A stretch of DNA of 22,828 nt from Candidatus Albibeggiatoa sp. nov. BB20 (GCA_016744725.1 JADGDW010000062.1:1-22828), one strand, 5' to 3'. Shown: positions 1 through 7,671, numbered from the stretch's first letter. Translations and numbers: made by a program. The notes: generated by a model from the letters alone, not told the origin.

Positions 1-313
1 TAGTGAGTATTCACTTACAATTCTAGTTAACATTCACCCTAAGTCTTAGTGAGCATTCACTTACAATTCTAGTTAACATTCACCCTGAGTCTTAGTGAGC
101 ATTCACTTGCAATTCTAGTTAACATTCACCCTGAGTCTTAGTGAGCATTTACTTACAATTCTAGTTAACATTCACCCTGAGTCTTAGTGAGTATTCACTT
201 GCAATTCTAGTTAACATTCACCCTGAGTCTTAGTGAGTATTCACTTGCAATTCTAGTTAACATTCACCTTGATTTTTAGTGGGCATTCACTTATAATTCT
301 AGTTAACATTCAC
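1..313. repeat. Iteron array, 23-bp period (origin-side part)
   Basis: Seven tandem 46-bp units start at 1, 47, 93, 139, 185, 231 and 277. Each unit is a dimer of two 12-bp cores, GTGAGTATTCAC and GTTAACATTCAC, whose starts (3, 26, 49 and on to 302) are always 23 bp apart. Variation is mostly in single bases, and the last unit is the most diverged. With the four cores from 22678 on the other side of the contig junction, the circle carries 18 iterons. Iterons of 18-23 bp next to DnaA boxes are typical of plasmid origins bound by an initiator. Which protein binds here is inferred, not seen. Confidence 0.9.
269..297 (+). promoter_or_regulatory. Promoter built into the last iteron dimer
   Basis: TTGATT (269-274) and a perfect TATAAT (292-297) are separated by 17 bp. 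In the other iteron units the same places read CTGAGT and TACAAT or TGCAAT, so the divergence of the last unit creates both hexamers. The iteron core GTGGGCATTCAC (279-290) lies between -35 and -10, and another core (302-313) covers the expected start of transcription. A protein bound to the iterons should therefore repress the operon that starts at 335. Confidence 0.7.
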
Positions 314-334
314 TCCACAAAGACAGGTATTATC

Positions 335-865
335 ATGAATGATAAAGTATTATCAAGAAAAGAACGTCTTGAACTTAAACAAAAAAGAGAGATTGATAGA
401 AACAAACAAAACAAGCGTAACCAAAGCTTAAAAGAAAAGAATATAAAAAGAGTTGCAATTGAAGTATCAGCCCGTGATATAGATAAGCTAATAGAAGCAA
501 CTGGTTTAGTACAAAAACATGCTTTAACTAAATGTGTAGAAATTGGAGTGCAGGCGTTAACTCAAGACAGCCTTTTAGAAGATGACCCGTTTTCCAATAT
601 TCGGAAAGCCCACCCCGTGATGAGCGACAACAAGCCACAATCCAAACCTGAAAATCACGAACACATCCAACTTGCAAATCAGCTTGTAAATGAATTACAT
701 CAAGAAGTACAAGCCGCCATCAGTGAAGCGGAAGCAAAAGGCAAAGCGTGGAAAAACAACCGCGTACTTACATCAAAACAGGATATTGTTAACCGCCTAG
801 CTACTACTCTCAACATTGATTTAACCACGGAGACAACAAACCATGAAAGTGAAACAATACGCTGA
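335..865 (+). CDS. Ribbon-helix-helix-like plasmid control protein
   Basis: A protein of 176 residues. The ATG at 335 is preferred over the in-frame upstream codon at 269 because 269 lies in the promoter and iterons, while AGG sits about 8 bases before 335. Residues 1-38 are very rich in Lys, Arg and Asn. Residues 39-77 fit a ribbon-helix-helix fold: a short strand (RVAIEV), a helix (ARDIDKLIEATG) and a second helix (HALTKCVEIGVQAL). The rest is hydrophilic. Proteins of this fold (CopG, ParG, omega) bind short repeated sites as dimers and control copy number or partition. Its place directly after the iterons and first in the primase operon suggests autoregulation or initiation. The fold is my inference from residue pattern; no named family is recognised. 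Confidence 0.65.
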   Translation: MNDKVLSRKERLELKQKREIDRNKQNKRNQSLKEKNIKRVAIEVSARDIDKLIEATGLVQKHALTKCVEIGVQALTQDSLLEDDPFSNIRKAHPVMSDNKPQSKPENHEHIQLANQLVNELHQEVQAAISEAEAKGKAWKNNRVLTSKQDIVNRLATTLNIDLTTETTNHESETIR

Positions 866-1106
866 GGTGCATTATCTTTGTAATAACGATAAGGCTGCAA
901 TAACCTTAATTTGCTATGACAATCAAACTGAAAAACACATTATCGAAACTGCTGTTGATGTTTTATTAGTGCGTTACTTCAAAGCTTATTGCAATGAAGA
1001 TGTGCCTTTTCATGACACCGAAGTTTGCAGCAATTTCAAAATCGCAAGACGCTACCCAGTAGATAAAGAGAAACGAAATAATGCTAATATCGCAATACAC
1101 GATTGA
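843..1106 (+). CDS. Small hypothetical protein in primase operon
   Basis: A protein of 87 residues whose ATG lies 23 bases inside the upstream gene and whose end overlaps the primase start by 26 bases. Both overlaps imply translational coupling within one operon. A GGAG element precedes the start by about 11 bases. The sequence alternates short hydrophobic strands and charged turns (for example AITLICYD), and looks like a small alpha/beta protein. No signal peptide, membrane segment or metal motif is visible. Function unknown; the position suggests a role in replication control. Confidence 0.7.
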   Translation: MKVKQYAEVHYLCNNDKAAITLICYDNQTEKHIIETAVDVLLVRYFKAYCNEDVPFHDTEVCSNFKIARRYPVDKEKRNNANIAIHD

Positions 1107-2739
1107 TAAACTGCTGCAATCACTAGACTTATACGAAATTGTTTCGCATCAGCTTAAGCTTAAAAAAGTCGGAGCAACTTATCGCGGTCTATGCCCATTC
1201 CACAACGAAAGCACGCCATCATTTACTGTTAATCCACAGCAACAAACTTATCATTGTTATGGCTGTGGTGCACACGGTAACGCCATCACCTTCTATTTAG
1301 AATATCATTGCTTAACATTTCCTGAAGCAATAGAAGAACTCGCAAACCGTGTCAGCATAACTATTGAGTATGAAGGCGATGGACAGCAAGCAGCACAAAC
1401 CAACTTCAAAGACCTGCACCAATTAATGCTCAAGACAACAACGCTTTACCAACAGCAATTGCAACAAACCCCGCAGGCTCTTAATTACTTTCAACAACGC
1501 GGTTTAAGTCCTGAAATCATCAAACGCTATCAGCTTGGCTATGCACCCGATTCATGGGATTTCATTTTAAAAGCCGTGGGCAATTCATCACTATTAAATG
1601 CTGTCGGCTTAATCAATCAAAAGGAAGACACAACCAACCACTACGACCGTTTTAGACATCGCGTTATATTTCCTATTCACGACCAACGCGGAAGAGTCAT
1701 TGCCTATGGTGGCAGAGTCTTAGACGACAGCAAGCCCAAATACCTAAACTCTCCAGAAACCGCGTTATTTCAAAAGAGCCAAGAGCTTTACGGCTGGCAT
1801 TTAGTCCGACAACAAAAGCAATTGCAACAAGTCGTTATTGTTGAAGGCTATACGGATGTGTTGGCTTTAGCACAGCATGGCATCAACAACGCGGTAGCTA
1901 CTTTGGGCACATCCATAAGCAGCGAACATCTAAAGCGTATCTTTAGAATCGTGCCAGAAATTATCTTTTGTTTTGATGGTGACGATGCAGGACGCAAAGC
2001 CGCAAACCGTGCATTGCTTGCAACCTTGCCTTTATTACTAGACGGCTATCAAGTTAAATTCACATTCTTACCAAATGCCAGCGACCCTGATAGTTATCTG
2101 AAAGATTACGGACGGGCAGGCTTTGATAAATTGCTAAGTAAATCAATGCTCTTATCCACATTCTTATTCAATCAGTATTTGCAGCACGACACCAATCAAA
2201 CACTTACACCAGAAGCCATAGCCTTGTTAAAAGTCAGAGCCGATAAAGACCTGATACCGCTTATTAACCAAATGCCTAGCACTCAATTCAAGCAATCACT
2301 ACTAAGCAAACTACACAGCATCACATCAAGCTATGGAATCAGACAACCACAAGCATTGCGTTCTTATGAAAAGCCCCCGTCATACAAAGCAACTAAGCCT
2401 TTAACACTTGCACAAAAAGCAACTCAATTACTTATTCAATATCCTTATCTAAATGAGGAACTTAATCAATTACCAGAAGCAACAGCGGAAACTGCACAAC
2501 TACTTAGTGTCCTAGATTTTATTTACCAAAACCCAGAAACCAACACCGCAGCAATCCTTAATCATTTCACAGACATTAAGCTTATTGCATTATCACTGCA
2601 CAGTATTGATGAATTTACAGGACTAATTGATAAGATAAGCCGCAATCAAAGAAAGGCGTATTTAAATCTAAGGATTAAAACAGGTGACTATTCAGAACAG
2701 GAATTAAAAGAGTTTCAAGAGTTAGTATTAACCAACTAA
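1081..2739 (+). CDS. dnaG-like: DnaG-type DNA primase
   Basis: A protein of 552 residues that makes RNA primers for DNA replication. The N-terminal CHC2 zinc-binding domain has Cys38, His41, Cys59 and Cys62 (CPFH and CYGC). A DnaG core follows, with YGGR, KYLNSPET and the FxKxxxLYG region. The Toprim domain shows Glu255 in VEGYTDV and the metal-binding FDGDDAGRKA, with Asp299 and Asp301. The C-terminal 200 residues are diverged, as expected for a plasmid primase with its own helicase partner. The protein is slightly shorter than most chromosomal DnaG (about 580-640). It is third in the iteron-promoted operon, and probably works with the helicase at 5419-7083. Its last codons contain one copy of the plasmid's 12-mer. 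Confidence 0.95.
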   Translation: MLISQYTIDKLLQSLDLYEIVSHQLKLKKVGATYRGLCPFHNESTPSFTVNPQQQTYHCYGCGAHGNAITFYLEYHCLTFPEAIEELANRVSITIEYEGDGQQAAQTNFKDLHQLMLKTTTLYQQQLQQTPQALNYFQQRGLSPEIIKRYQLGYAPDSWDFILKAVGNSSLLNAVGLINQKEDTTNHYDRFRHRVIFPIHDQRGRVIAYGGRVLDDSKPKYLNSPETALFQKSQELYGWHLVRQQKQLQQVVIVEGYTDVLALAQHGINNAVATLGTSISSEHLKRIFRIVPEIIFCFDGDDAGRKAANRALLATLPLLLDGYQVKFTFLPNASDPDSYLKDYGRAGFDKLLSKSMLLSTFLFNQYLQHDTNQTLTPEAIALLKVRADKDLIPLINQMPSTQFKQSLLSKLHSITSSYGIRQPQALRSYEKPPSYKATKPLTLAQKATQLLIQYPYLNEELNQLPEATAETAQLLSVLDFIYQNPETNTAAILNHFTDIKLIALSLHSIDEFTGLIDKISRNQRKAYLNLRIKTGDYSEQELKEFQELVLTN

Positions 2740-2802
2740 AAAAACCCCCACCGTCCAAAGACAATGAGGGCTTTTATCAACAAACATCAAGTTAACACTA
2801 AC
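2721..2802. repeat. Pair of facing iteron-core 12-mers
   Basis: GTTAGTATTAAC (2721-2732, inside the primase end) and GTTAACACTAAC (2791-2802) face each other and are inverted copies with one mismatch. They bracket the convergent ends of the primase and KilA-N genes. Confidence 0.6.
2737..2776. terminator. Weak bidirectional terminator between convergent genes
   Basis: An A-run followed by CCCCC pairs imperfectly with GAGGGCTTTT at 2766-2775. The element lies just after the primase stop and before the end of the minus-strand KilA-N gene, where a two-way terminator would be expected. The stem is short, so the call rests partly on location. Confidence 0.4.
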
Positions 2803-3508
2803 TCAAAAAAACCTGCTTTTTACCACTAACCATCAAACAACTCACCTCATTATCCTTTTCCATCCGACGCACCAACCTCTTAACCGAATCAAACGACTTC
2901 CCCGTATAAAATGAAATCTCTTTTAAAGAAACACAACCTTCAGACAACGCCTTACGAATCAAAGCCCGCGAATCCGCAGGCGGCGTATCAAGCCCCAGCT
3001 TACAAAGCCGAATACACTCATCAATATAACCCTGAATCGGTGGCGCATCCACAGAAGGTTTTAAACACACCTCACCTTTCGTCATCAAATCAAAAACCCA
3101 GCTTGTCACTTTCACCGCAAATTCAGGGCTGCACCATTGTGCCAAATGAATCGCAACACGCGGATGCACCCAAGTGCCTTGTTTTTGTGGATTTCCACCG
3201 CTAAGTGATTGAATTAGTTCCGAGGTCGGAATTCCGACCTCGCTAGAAAGAGCTAAAATAAAAGCTTTAGTGCTAGTATTTTCATTGTAATGCTTCCATT
3301 GTTTACCCGTTGCTTTGCACATCGCAGTGGCATCAATGTAACCATCGCTACGCTGACGAATAAGATTACTTTCAAACTCACGATTGATAAGTGCTTGATT
3401 TTGTTCCGTTACGCTTTTCTGAGGGAACGGTAAAGTATCTGAATTAACAGGTTGTAGGAATTCAGGGGTAAATTCGATTTGAGGTGTATTGAGTGTTCTG
3501 GTTTTCAT
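2798..3508 (-). CDS. KilA-N domain DNA-binding protein
   Basis: A protein of 236 residues. Residues about 45-147 match the KilA-N domain: GYIDATAMCKATGKQWKHY, then Asn-rich and Ser-rich helices, then GTWVHPRVAIHLAQWCSPEF. KilA-N domains occur in phages, plasmids and large DNA viruses, and are thought to bind nucleic acid. The C-terminal 45 residues read as a helix-turn-helix or winged helix (LKEISFYTGKSFDSVKRLVRR). The start is preceded by GAAAGGGG at good spacing, overlapping the end of the upstream minus-strand gene, so the two form an operon. It probably acts as a plasmid or phage-type regulator; the target is unknown. Confidence 0.88.
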   Translation of the reverse strand: MKTRTLNTPQIEFTPEFLQPVNSDTLPFPQKSVTEQNQALINREFESNLIRQRSDGYIDATAMCKATGKQWKHYNENTSTKAFILALSSEVGIPTSELIQSLSGGNPQKQGTWVHPRVAIHLAQWCSPEFAVKVTSWVFDLMTKGEVCLKPSVDAPPIQGYIDECIRLCKLGLDTPPADSRALIRKALSEGCVSLKEISFYTGKSFDSVKRLVRRMEKDNEVSCLMVSGKKQVFLS

Positions 3509-3510
3509 GA

Positions 3511-3711
3511 TTACACCCCTTTCTCAACAGAAACCAACAACGCATCAAGTTTTTCTTTTATCACCTGAAATAAAGTATTTAGCACATCAGGATTAGTTTT
3601 GTTTTCCGAGAGAGAAACCTTTTCACCAATTTCGGCTAGGTTTGTAATTACTAAAATATCGCTAGCTAATTCGGCATTTTTGGACGACATGGTATCATTC
3701 ACGTCACTCAT
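3511..3711 (-). CDS. Small hypothetical protein upstream of KilA-N
   Basis: A protein of 66 residues starting MSDVNDTM. This ATG is chosen because GGAG lies 8 bases upstream; a longer reading to 3795 adds residues with no ribosome binding site. The stop is two bases before the KilA-N start, so the genes are co-translated. The sequence is acidic and helical (DVLNTLFQVIKEKLDALLVSV), with no recognisable family. It could be a partner or antagonist of the KilA-N protein, by position only. Confidence 0.6.
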   Translation of the reverse strand: MSDVNDTMSSKNAELASDILVITNLAEIGEKVSLSENKTNPDVLNTLFQVIKEKLDALLVSVEKGV

Positions 3712-3928
3712 GACATGTACTCCGTTGGTAAAAACGTACATCAATTGAGTAGCCCTATGGTGATGAAATAACATCAAAATAGGGCGACTTCCCATTTAGG
3801 TATCCGTACCTTACTCCCCACATCCTGTAATGTATCTAATCATAACTAATTACTATCACAAAGTACAACAACAAACCCGTCTAAAACAAACAATCTAAAC
3901 GACCATCTAATATGAACGAATATCGCAC

Positions 3929-3958
3929 TTGAACAATATGTTTTAAATGTACTATAAT
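3929..3958 (+). promoter_or_regulatory. Sigma-70 promoter for the serine recombinase
   Basis: TTGAAC (3929-3934), 18 bp, then a perfect TATAAT (3953-3958), about 60 bp before the recombinase start. A short inverted repeat, GACG-ATA-CGTC (about 3987-3997), lies in the leader and could be an operator. The rest of the 3796-3928 gap is AT-rich without other visible features. Confidence 0.65.
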
Positions 3959-4018
3959 CGCACTCTTTAATACAATATAACGTTAAGACGATACGTCAGC
4001 ATTTTTAAGGAGCTTATC

Positions 4019-4780
4019 GTGACTATATACGCATATTTAAGAGTATCAACAGGCGTTCAAGATGTGAATGCACAAAAAACTGCGGTTATGGAATGGGCAG
4101 TAAAACATGGTCACAAATTAGATTTTATTGAAGATTCTGTGACCAGCCGCAAAGACTGGACACTTAGAAAAATAGGAAGTATCGTTGAATCAGTACAAGC
4201 AGGGGATATTGTTGTTGCGTCAGATGTCACACGCTTAGCACGTTCAGCTATGGAGTGCCTACAAATACAAGAGGAAATTTTAAAGAAAGGCGGAGAGCTT
4301 CATACTGTAAACGAAAATCTAGTATTTAAACCACCACACACAGGACAATCCGAAATTGATAACGTCATGAAAGAGATGATGCTATTGATGCTTGGACAAA
4401 TGGGCAAGTTACAACGTGCATTTATTTCTAAGAAAACCAAGGAAGGCATCCAACACGCCAGAGATTCTGGGAAACAAATAGGCAGACAAAAAGGACAGCA
4501 GGTAGTCCGCAAGCTAGATTATCATTACGACGCTATCTTGCAACTACTCAAACGCGGTCATTCTCAAATATCAGTAATAAGAATTCTGAATGAGAAGCCA
4601 GACATCGACATCCACCGCAACACATTTACTAAATGGATGAAACACTGGAAACTAAGAACCCTAACCAGTACCGCCAACGTTAATGATAAGATCGAGTATA
4701 ACAAAAAGCTCGACCAAACCAGAATCAAAATCAAGCAATTCCTAATTGAGCATAACAAGACAGAGATAGAATTAAACTAA
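4019..4780 (+). CDS. Serine recombinase (resolvase/invertase family)
   Basis: A protein of 253 residues starting at GTG, with AAGGAG 6 bases upstream. The catalytic domain begins IYAYLRVST, giving Arg8 and the nucleophile Ser10. The second arginine pair is Arg72 and Arg75 in TRLARS; the usual Asp or Ser just before it is Thr71. A long linking helix (about 100-150) and a GRQKGQ hinge lead to a C-terminal helix-turn-helix (about 170-215) that binds the crossover site. Members resolve plasmid multimers or invert DNA. No neighbouring invertible segment or clear res site is seen, so multimer resolution is the simplest role. The C-terminal tail (215-253) is charged and longer than in typical resolvases (about 185-200 residues). 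Its end overlaps the convergent repressor by 4 bases. Confidence 0.9.
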   Translation: MTIYAYLRVSTGVQDVNAQKTAVMEWAVKHGHKLDFIEDSVTSRKDWTLRKIGSIVESVQAGDIVVASDVTRLARSAMECLQIQEEILKKGGELHTVNENLVFKPPHTGQSEIDNVMKEMMLLMLGQMGKLQRAFISKKTKEGIQHARDSGKQIGRQKGQQVVRKLDYHYDAILQLLKRGHSQISVIRILNEKPDIDIHRNTFTKWMKHWKLRTLTSTANVNDKIEYNKKLDQTRIKIKQFLIEHNKTEIELN

Positions 4781-5136
4781 TCTATCCTATCCTCAATAAC
4801 AGAAAGAATTTCTTTAATATACCTGATTAATGTTTTAGGGTCATCCAAACAGACATCATCAAAACTTGCTTTAATTTCTGTTAAATTCCGAGAACGAACA
4901 CCAGTAATAACATATTGAATATCGCAACCATAATGAGCAAGTAAAACAAGACCTTCTAGGCGTGGAGGATTAGCCCCATTAAGCCAATTGTAATAAGTCT
5001 TGCTTGCGAGTCCAATACTCTCAAAATCTTTAATAATTTGCGGGTTAGTCATATCAAGTTTCTCGATTTCTTCTTTGTATCGTTGAGAAACCCCGGCCAT
5101 TTTCTTGAAGTATGAAGCAAGTGATTTAGGATTCAT
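4777..5136 (-). CDS. XRE-family (Cro/CI-like) repressor
   Basis: A protein of 119 residues. The middle (about 38-75) has helix-turn-helix character (GLASKTYYNWLNGANPPRL), followed by LVLLAHYGCDIQYVITGVRS, an ending common in phage and plasmid XRE repressors. No Shine-Dalgarno lies before the ATG, and a TATAAT sits only 15 bases upstream, so the message may be leaderless, as for lambda cI made from PRM. The C-terminus is acidic and helical, perhaps for dimerisation. Candidate targets are its own promoter and the nearby helicase leader. Confidence 0.8.
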   Translation of the reverse strand: MNPKSLASYFKKMAGVSQRYKEEIEKLDMTNPQIIKDFESIGLASKTYYNWLNGANPPRLEGLVLLAHYGCDIQYVITGVRSRNLTEIKASFDDVCLDDPKTLIRYIKEILSVIEDRID

Positions 5137-5150
5137 TTGTATTTAAATTC

Positions 5151-5192
5151 ATTATAACTTAAAATCCTTGCATATATATACAATTCAATTGT
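5151..5192 (-). promoter_or_regulatory. Repressor promoter (-10) and candidate operator
   Basis: On the minus strand TATAAT occupies 5151-5156, placing transcription start within a few bases of the repressor ATG. No good -35 is evident. Upstream, ACAATT-C-AATTGT (5180-5192) is a perfect inverted repeat of 6-bp arms, a plausible operator for the repressor. Confidence 0.5.
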
Positions 5193-5202
5193 TTTAATAT
5201 GC

Positions 5203-5245
5203 ACAAAAAAAAAGCCGTATCAGTAGCTTAGAGGCAAGATACGGC
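5203..5245 (-). terminator. Rho-independent terminator (minus strand)
   Basis: GCCGTATC (5214-5221) pairs perfectly with GATACGGC (5238-5245) around a 16-base loop. Read on the minus strand the stem is followed by nine T residues. It would end transcripts coming from the helicase leader before they reach the repressor gene. Confidence 0.8.
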
Positions 5246-5352
5246 AGACTGGTTTTAACAATTTACTTAAGATTTATATTGTATAACGCCATGTAAAACA
5301 TAGCAATAGTGATTGTCTGCGTCACTTAAATCATTATCATTCATTATTGTTT
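5205..5352 (-). ncRNA. Candidate antisense RNA in helicase leader
   Basis: A minus-strand transcript of about 145 bases is predicted between a good promoter (5359-5386) and a strong intrinsic terminator (5205-5245). It has no convincing open frame and runs opposite to the leader of the helicase gene that starts at 5419. Countertranscribed RNAs that pair with a rep leader are a standard way to limit plasmid copy number. The antisense role is inference; promoter and terminator are visible in the sequence. Confidence 0.55.
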
Positions 5353-5358
5353 TTAAGC

Positions 5359-5386
5359 ATTATAAAATATTCTCATTAATTGTTAA
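5359..5386 (-). promoter_or_regulatory. Promoter of the candidate antisense RNA
   Basis: On the minus strand TTAACA (5381-5386), 16 bp and a perfect TATAAT (5359-5364). The -35 lies in one arm of a 12-bp inverted repeat, GTTTTAACAATT at 5252-5263 and its reverse complement at 5378-5389, which brackets the whole leader. A shared regulator could bind both arms. Confidence 0.6.
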
Positions 5387-5418
5387 AACTTTATATACAT
5401 CTACATAAGGTTTTAATC

Positions 5419-7083
5419 ATGTCGAGTTCCAAACAACAGTTATCATTACAAGATAGATTGCTTGCGAATAACCAACTAAATCAACCCTCTGACCCCCAAG
5501 CTGAACAAGCATTAATCGCCTCATTATTAACTAAACCCAAAAGTTGGGAAGCAGTCCTTAATTTCAAGTTAACTCATGAGCACTTTCAAATAGAAGATCA
5601 TCAAAAAATCTTTAATGCAGCTTACTCTATTTTCAAAGTTAACACTAACCCAGACTTAATCACACTGAACCATCAACTCAGTAAACAGTATAAAAAAACC
5701 CAAGCCGAAGAGCTATTTGCACTAACTGCTGACATCTTGTCTAACACGCCCATCACCGACAACGCAAACGCTTACACAATAATAATTATCGAAAAGTATT
5801 TCTTACATCAGATAGCAATAGCCTATGCAGAACACGAAGCACCCGCAATCATTCAGGCAATGCAAACAACGATGGACAACATACTCAGTCCAAGGCCAAT
5901 TGATGGACGCGGTGATTTTACAGAGTTAGCAACTAAAGAAGTCACAGAAACACAGTGGGTTATTCAAGACATATTACCTGTAGGCATATCACTAATGGCA
6001 GCAAAAGCCAAGAGCGGTAAATCATACTGGGTAATGCAAGCAGCCCTAGCCATATCAAGCGGCAATCCTTTTTTAGGACAATTCCAAACTACGAAAGGCA
6101 CTGTATTACAACTTGCTTTAGAAGACCCAGAAAAACGACTAGTCACAAGATACCAACAGTTAGGAGCGTATCCAAACGGTTATTGGTACACACTAGAAAG
6201 TCACTTTCCACGAATCGGGCAAGGCTTTGAAGAAACAGTTAAAGAACACCTAGACAAAATGCCAGACTGCAATTTAGTCATTATCGACACTCTCGCAAAC
6301 GTAATGCCTATAGACGACACCCGAAGCGGTGATACTTATTTAAAAGACTACCAAACAGTAACAACTATCAAGAGCTTTGCTAGCAATTACCCAAACACAG
6401 CTTTTATTTTCTTGACTCACATGAAGAAAGGCGACGTTGAAGACATCGATTCCATTTTAGGCTCAACTGCTATTAGTGGCGGTTTTGATAATCTCTATTT
6501 CCTACGCAAAACAGGTTTTAATGGAAAGGCAACCATGACCATGACAGGAAAAGACGTGGCTCAAGAAACCTATGCTTTAAAGTTTGATAAAGAACTCACA
6601 GCATGGCAATACGTGGGCACGGGTGAAATGGCAACCATGAGCGATGCACGCTTGCAAGTGATTGAAGCAATGCAAGACCACGGTGCAGAAACCAAACAAG
6701 ACATCGTACAACTGACAGACCTCAACGATGAAAGCACAAAAAGATTATTGCGCAGAATGAAAGATGACGGCGTGATTGAGATTACTGGCAAGAAAGGGCA
6801 GCAATATATTTACACCTTAACTGATAAGTTTAAAAATCAAGAAACAACCAGCACAGACTATGTGCCCAATGTACCCACTATACCCACTGTACCAACTGTA
6901 CCAACCAATGTACCCACTGTAGAAACAGGCCAATCATTGATTGTTACCTGCGCACAATGTGGCAAAACATACCCACACACTCGTGAAACTTTCCAATCAA
7001 ACAAAGGCTTATACTTCTGCTCACATCAATGCACCACCGCGTGGAAGTATAAAGACTGTAATGATAGTGTTGATAACAAGTAG
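5419..7083 (+). CDS. Plasmid replicative helicase (DnaB_N + RepA-type ATPase)
   Basis: A protein of 554 residues. The ATG at 5419 has ATAAGG 8 bases upstream; an earlier frame start at 5380 lies in the inverted repeat and is rejected. Residues about 18-130 resemble the DnaB N-terminal domain (DPQAEQALIASLL). The RepA/AAA_25 RecA-like ATPase follows, with a Walker A of AKAKSGKS (195-202) and Walker B LVIIDT ending at Asp290. A winged helix (about 409-470) comes next, then a VPT-repeat linker (about 482-505), and a zinc motif with Cys511, Cys514, Cys534 and Cys538. It should unwind DNA at the origin and recruit the primase at 1081-2739. The linker is encoded by TGTACC-type repeats also found as arrays just downstream. 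Expression may be limited by the antisense RNA in its leader. Confidence 0.85.
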   Translation: MSSSKQQLSLQDRLLANNQLNQPSDPQAEQALIASLLTKPKSWEAVLNFKLTHEHFQIEDHQKIFNAAYSIFKVNTNPDLITLNHQLSKQYKKTQAEELFALTADILSNTPITDNANAYTIIIIEKYFLHQIAIAYAEHEAPAIIQAMQTTMDNILSPRPIDGRGDFTELATKEVTETQWVIQDILPVGISLMAAKAKSGKSYWVMQAALAISSGNPFLGQFQTTKGTVLQLALEDPEKRLVTRYQQLGAYPNGYWYTLESHFPRIGQGFEETVKEHLDKMPDCNLVIIDTLANVMPIDDTRSGDTYLKDYQTVTTIKSFASNYPNTAFIFLTHMKKGDVEDIDSILGSTAISGGFDNLYFLRKTGFNGKATMTMTGKDVAQETYALKFDKELTAWQYVGTGEMATMSDARLQVIEAMQDHGAETKQDIVQLTDLNDESTKRLLRRMKDDGVIEITGKKGQQYIYTLTDKFKNQETTSTDYVPNVPTIPTVPTVPTNVPTVETGQSLIVTCAQCGKTYPHTRETFQSNKGLYFCSHQCTTAWKYKDCNDSVDNK

Positions 7084-7316
7084 CTAGTGGGTACATGGGG
7101 GTACAGTGGGTACATAGGGGTACAGTGGGTACATAGGGTACATTGGTGAGCAGGGGGATAGCCCTACTATAAAAAAAGAGTATTAAATTAATCTCTCTTT
7201 ATATATAAGGCACTTAGAGCATTATCTCCATTTTACAGGTCGTTTATTTAAGTTGGAAATTCTATGTACCCTATGTACCCTATGTACCCTATGTACCCAA
7301 TGTACCCAATGTACCC
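6868..7316. repeat. TGTACCC repeat clusters, possible second origin
   Basis: GTACCC or close variants recur every 9 bp inside the helicase gene (about 6870-6920). Six reverse copies (GGGTACAT or GGGTACAG) lie at 7089-7144. Six forward copies (ATGTACCC, exact 9-bp period) lie at 7264-7316. The last two clusters are inverted and could pair as an imperfect stem of about 60 bp. Between them, 7160-7262 is very AT-rich and holds no gene. TTATCCACA DnaA boxes occur at 7447 and 7620. The layout recalls origins whose iterons lie in a replication gene, as in lambda O; alternatively it is a centromere or operator. Confidence 0.75.
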
Positions 7317-7414
7317 ACTTCAATATGTCGCCATGTTTCAGCAAATTTTTAGCCGTATCATTTACACCATTTAAAAATTAAAATGCTTTAGAATCAAGAA
7401 TATATTTTTTTAAA

Positions 7415-7465
7415 ATGGTTTTGAGGGCTATAGATGATGAGAATGTTTATCCACATATCACATGA
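7415..7465 (+). pseudogene. Remnant copy of the 38-residue gene
   Basis: A 16-codon frame reads MVLRAIDDENVYPHIT and matches the inner part (MVKTAIDDNGVYPH) of the small gene at 7555-7671. The DNA match spans about 40 bases and includes a DnaA box in both copies. No ribosome binding site precedes it. It looks like a decayed duplicate. Confidence 0.45.
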
Positions 7466-7491
7466 CAGCAGTAACAACGAAGTTTTATAAC

Positions 7492-7535
7492 TTGAATAGC
7501 GATGTACCCGCAATTGAATAGCGATGTACCCGCAA
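7492..7535. repeat. Two tandem 22-bp repeats with GTACCC
   Basis: Two perfect copies (7492-7513 and 7514-7535), each beginning TTGAATAGCGATGTACCCG, sit just before the small-protein operon. Each carries the ATGTACCC motif of the clusters upstream, so the binding protein for those may also act here. Confidence 0.85.
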
Positions 7536-7554
7536 CTTTATTGGAGAGTTGAAA

Positions 7555-7671
7555 ATGAATATGAATCAACAAGATGTTTTTTTCGATATGGTGAAAACGG
7601 CTATAGATGATAATGGTGTTTATCCACATAGTGTGAATATTCACATTTTATTATTTTGGAGGTATTTATGA
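7555..7671 (+). CDS. 38-residue protein leading the zinc-knuckle cluster
   Basis: Starts MNMNQQDVFFDMV and ends LLFWRYL. GGAGAG lies 8 bases before the ATG, and the stop overlaps the next start as ATGA, which supports real translation and coupling. It has an acidic centre (AIDDNG) and a hydrophobic end. A remnant duplicate lies at 7415-7465. No family is recognised. It may be a leader peptide or a small functional protein. Confidence 0.5.
   Translation: MNMNQQDVFFDMVKTAIDDNGVYPHSVNIHILLFWRYL

Noticed and set aside
1..313. CRISPR array
   Set aside because: Units are near-identical along their whole length with no unique spacers, and there are no cas genes.
269..334. Longer N-terminus for the ribbon-helix-helix-like protein
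   Set aside because: It would be translated from the promoter and iterons; the ATG at 335 has a better site.
3712..3795. Longer N-terminus (MGSRPILML) for the small protein before KilA-N
   Set aside because: No ribosome binding site, whereas the ATG at 3711 has GGAG at 8 bases.
7447..7644. 65-residue minus-strand frame over the micro-ORF region
   Set aside because: No ribosome binding site, and it is opposite to an operon with clear coupling signals.
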